Below are positions 60,701 to 64,000 of a DNA stretch of 64,000 bases, in pieces. Position 1 is the stretch's first letter; each line of letters starts with the position of its first letter. A program made the translations under genes and the position numbers. Source of the DNA: Trochalopteron elliotii (Eukaryota; Chordata; Aves; Passeriformes; Leiothrichidae); NCBI GenBank assembly GCA_024734555.1, contig JANPWX010000333.1:195240-259239 (forward strand). The letters run 5' to 3'. The notes below the pieces were generated by a model. That model saw only the letters and a program-made list of their open reading frames with translations, was not told the DNA's origin and did not search any database.

Positions 60701-62737
60701 TACTGCCAAAACCCTTCCCAAGGTCCTCATCATATCAAATGTCATCAGTTTCTACTCCCATTTGGAAGAACTGGAAGAGGCCCTACAAAAAGTCCATTAG
60801 TCCACACTGCCACTGACTTTGCCCACAACACACAGATGCTCCAGCAGATTAATGCCCACAAAGAAAGTACAGAAAAACAAGAGCAGGAAGAATGTGCTGA
60901 ATGCTTCAATCCGTCCTGGACATTTTTTTGGATGACAGACCATACCAGAGAGGAAGTTAGAAATTATTTCCATTTGGTATACACCTACCCTCTCACATCT
61001 GACAGTTTTGCAGCTTCATCAGATGAATCCTTTTGTTCCATTCCTATTAGGAATTACAAGTAGATTTGGGAGGTTTGTTATTTACTCCTCCAGGTTAAGT
61101 GCCTTGACAAGAATCTGGGGTGATGTTATCCTATGTAGCACACCAGCCTGCAGGCAGACTGATTTGTCTCCAGTATCACCTAGTGGACTAACCAGGTTTA
61201 TTTCCTGTGAAAGCTTGGTTTTCCAGCTCTCCATAATTTTAAAAATTACAAAGGGACACTTTTTTGCATATGGACAGGATTTTATACATATTATATGTTT
61301 TAAGCAGGCTTTAAAATGCAGTTTCTTCAGGAACTGTATTCTTTCTACATGGCTGTTTTTCACTCAATAATTCTCCTGCTGTTTTTCCCCCCTACCCAGT
61401 GCATCCCTCTCCTCTTGAACTTTCTCAGCATCAAGTCCTGCTGGCAGTAGATGTGATTATCTTGCTGTTCCCACCAACATCCGTGACATCTTTTGTTAAA
61501 AAACAAACCCAGAGTAGCACAGGCAGCCCCTCACATTCATCATATTCTGCCCTTACTCAGACAAGATTAAAGACCTTTCAGTAATTAAAGATGGAAGGAT
61601 GTCATTGAGAGGTGCAGGGCAGCAGGGGAAGGTGAGTTATCCAAGCGACACATCCGTGAGCCTCTTGTCCCTTCTGACCCCTTGTTCTGAAGGCTTCTGT
61701 TTGTAAATCAAGATTAATGAGAAGAACAGCACTTAAATGCACCTGATCATAAATCTGGGAGAGTTAGTACACTCTCTGACAAGATTAATATATTTTATAT
61801 CTGACACTGTCTGCGAAATGTTCTGTGTTCAATTTATTACCACCTCAGACCTGAAAGTGGAGCACAAGATTTCCTTGCAGAGCAAATTTCACTTTTTGCA
61901 GAGTGTTTTTATTTGCAACTCCATATCCATTGTCATTCCTCTTGAGGTTATTTTCATTATGAAATAAACTTTTAATGTAATTCCAGTATAATTATACATA
62001 AACCAACATATTGGCAAAAAGCCACAGAAAAGTGTTGTTATTTAGATTATTAAGACAATTTGGGAATTTTTTGAGGAAACATCAGGAAATACCATTTCAC
62101 CTAATTTAAAACATTGCAAATGAAGAATCATTCAAAAATTTTTTACCTGGGGAGAAAAAAATCTGTAACCTAAACTACTTTTAAATATACATTTTTACTT
62201 GAAACAGACTGAATTTCACATAGACCTGCTTTTTTCCTTTAAAATTTGTAACGAGCAGCAAATACTTCATTTACATTTTTAAAAGTCTGAACTCAAACTG
62301 CAGTAATTGCAATTTACTGAAACAGGTTTTTTCAACTAAGTCAGTTCCTTCCTTTAAATTCCCTCAGCTGATGACTAAGAATGGTTGAGATTTGGGGTTT
62401 CTGTCTTAATTTGAGACAACAGCATTTTTTTAAATCTTGAATTTCTCAGCAGTTAGGAAACAATTCCCATGGAGCCACAGCAGCCACAAGAACTCTACGA
62501 CAGATCATAGCAGATATTCAGATATCCACAAGTTCTTGAGCATGGTCAGTAAACATGGTGATGATTAGTTCCTCCAGTTCTCTTTGGTGGGCTGAACACC
62601 CCTGGGATCAGCATCAGGCATTGCAGAGATGCAAAATCATTTTGTGCAATGACAGCACGATATGACACGTAAGAAAAAAGGTAATACCACCCAGCTGATC
62701 CCTTGTAGCTGAAATCTAAAGGAGCAATTCGATTTTT

Positions 62738-62770
62738 AGGAGAACTGGGATTTCAAGGAGAACTGGGATT
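62738..62770 (+). repeat. Short tandem duplication, 18-bp period
   Basis: AGGAGAACTGGGATT occurs at 62738-62752 and again at 62756-62770. It is a minor replication-slippage type duplication. Confidence 0.85.
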
Positions 62771-64000
62771 CAGTCCAACTGAAGGATCTCCTCACCAGTT
62801 GTTTCCCCCTGGAGCTGCCCCTGTGGTTTCCATGAGTGATCCCAGGCACGATGGGCTGGTGGTACCTCTCTTCCCATGGCCATTTCCTCCTCCCAGGGCT
62901 GTACTCATACAGTCATCTGTGACAGAAAAATACCTCCTGCCCCTTTCTGAATCAAAACCAGACCTAGAGAGTAAAGAGAGGGCCCAGTTTTAGTCCTCTG
63001 GAGAGCAACCTAAGGACACAGAACATCCATCTTTAAGATGCTCCTCCAGTTCACACCACAGCTCCTGTGGCCTTCCAGGCTCACATATGCCTTGGGGAGA
63101 ACAGTCCTGACAGAAGGCAGTTTCCCTCCCAAGGCTCCTCCCCGTTCACAGCTCCTGTCTTTACCCTGTTTGATTCTCCTCTGCACAAACAGCCCCACTC
63201 TCACCAGTTCCTGCCCTAAAGGCAGCACCCAACAAAAACTTTACTTCTCGTTATATTTCTTGATCTTCACTGCCACTGTCACCTCCTCCCACCACACCAT
63301 ATGTTCCTCATCTCTTCCCTGCTGAGCAGTCTCTGGTCTCTGAAATCTGACAGCTGAAGTGACCTCCCCCTCCTGTCCCCAGCCCTGTCTCAGCAGAAGT
63401 CAGGGACTGCAGTTGGCACACTCTGCTCTCCTCAGCAACACACCTGCAAACAAGGGTAAAAGCACATCCTCATTCCACCCTTAATCAGCTCTCTCTCCGG
63501 ATGAAGTGGGGTTTTTGGGACACAGAGGTCTCCTGTTATTTGGCTATAGAGTGTTTCAGCAGGTCTTCTCACCTGGCTGAGGTCACTGGGTGCTTCATAG
63601 CACAGAATCTGCCTCCCATATCACTACAGACTGTCCATTTCTAAAGCTTTTCTGTCACATTTTTCTCACCAGCACCACAGAAGAGCTTCTGCTATGGTGT
63701 GAACTCTCAAAGAGATACTCAAGACACAAGGTCAGAATCCCACCCACAAACAAACCAGCTACTCCTGTTCGTGCTCCAGCTCCACAGCCAGGACTAGAAT
63801 AAAGCAAAGTTCTCTAATCTTCCACAGTATAAAACAACCAGCAATCAGAGGCTTATTAGCAGACAATGATTTACTTTCTACCCACCTGTTATTTGCAAAG
63901 ATCATCCACTCTCCCCGTCTGAAGTATCATCAGGGTTTCTCCAAAAGTCTACTCCATTTATCATTAGGGGGATTTACACTGTAAACAGGACAGCTGCATT

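Larger units (their letters stand above)
58533..64000. other. Intergenic sequence, no gene recognised
   Basis: Apart from the reverse-transcriptase fossil at 60.2-60.7 kb and an 18-bp-period short duplication (AGGAGAACTGGGATT at 62738-62752 and 62756-62770), nothing was recognised. TAFA4, the expected next gene on the minus strand, is not visible here: no reverse-complement match to its WWCHMNPC exon was found. Confidence 0.7.

Overview
The window is vertebrate nuclear DNA and almost certainly avian. It is AT-rich and CpG-poor, with introns and GT-AG splice sites. Its recognisable young-looking interspersed repeats are nearly all CR1 LINE 3' ends, some ending in the ATTCTATG/GATTCT-type tails typical of bird CR1. 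No SINE-rich or L1-rich mammalian pattern is seen. The species cannot be fixed from the sequence alone. There are no bacterial features: no operons, ribosome binding sites, CRISPR arrays or insertion sequences.

One gene is recognised with confidence: the 3' end of TAFA1 (FAM19A1), on the + strand, which encodes a secreted brain chemokine-like protein. Positions 1-7855 are intron 3. Positions 7856-7980 are the penultimate coding exon, which carries the [14 protein letters not shown] core. Positions 7981-12484 are intron 4. The terminal exon starts at 12485 with five codons (IHPRT) and a stop, followed by a 3'UTR that probably runs to about 13.37 kb. Intron 4 carries a strict 10-bp satellite (11122-11321) and a CR1 3' end (about 11953-12222).

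The remaining 50.6 kb reads as an intergenic desert. In other vertebrates the next gene is the paralogue TAFA4 on the opposite strand, and no TAFA4 exon was found here. The desert holds about ten CR1 fragments and several much older repeat fossils: MIR/L2-type pieces, a palindromic amniote-type repeat, and the C-terminal reverse-transcriptase end of an ancient non-LTR retrotransposon at 60.2-60.7 kb. It also holds a (TTCCA)12 satellite grown from a CR1 tail, a 71-bp tandem duplication, a long near-perfect hairpin at 26.47-26.55 kb, and a pair of near-identical 351/378-bp direct repeats at 56.4 and 58.2 kb with an in-frame 27-bp difference. Some AT-rich stretches with clustered POU-octamer words are plausible enhancers but are unproven.

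Most open reading frames in the window are chance frames: the longest (146-175 codons) are about what a 64-kb sequence of this composition yields by chance. I found no evidence of a new multi-gene system. The items most worth following up are the hairpin, the duplicated 351/378-bp element, the helically phased 10-bp satellite and the old reverse-transcriptase fossil.
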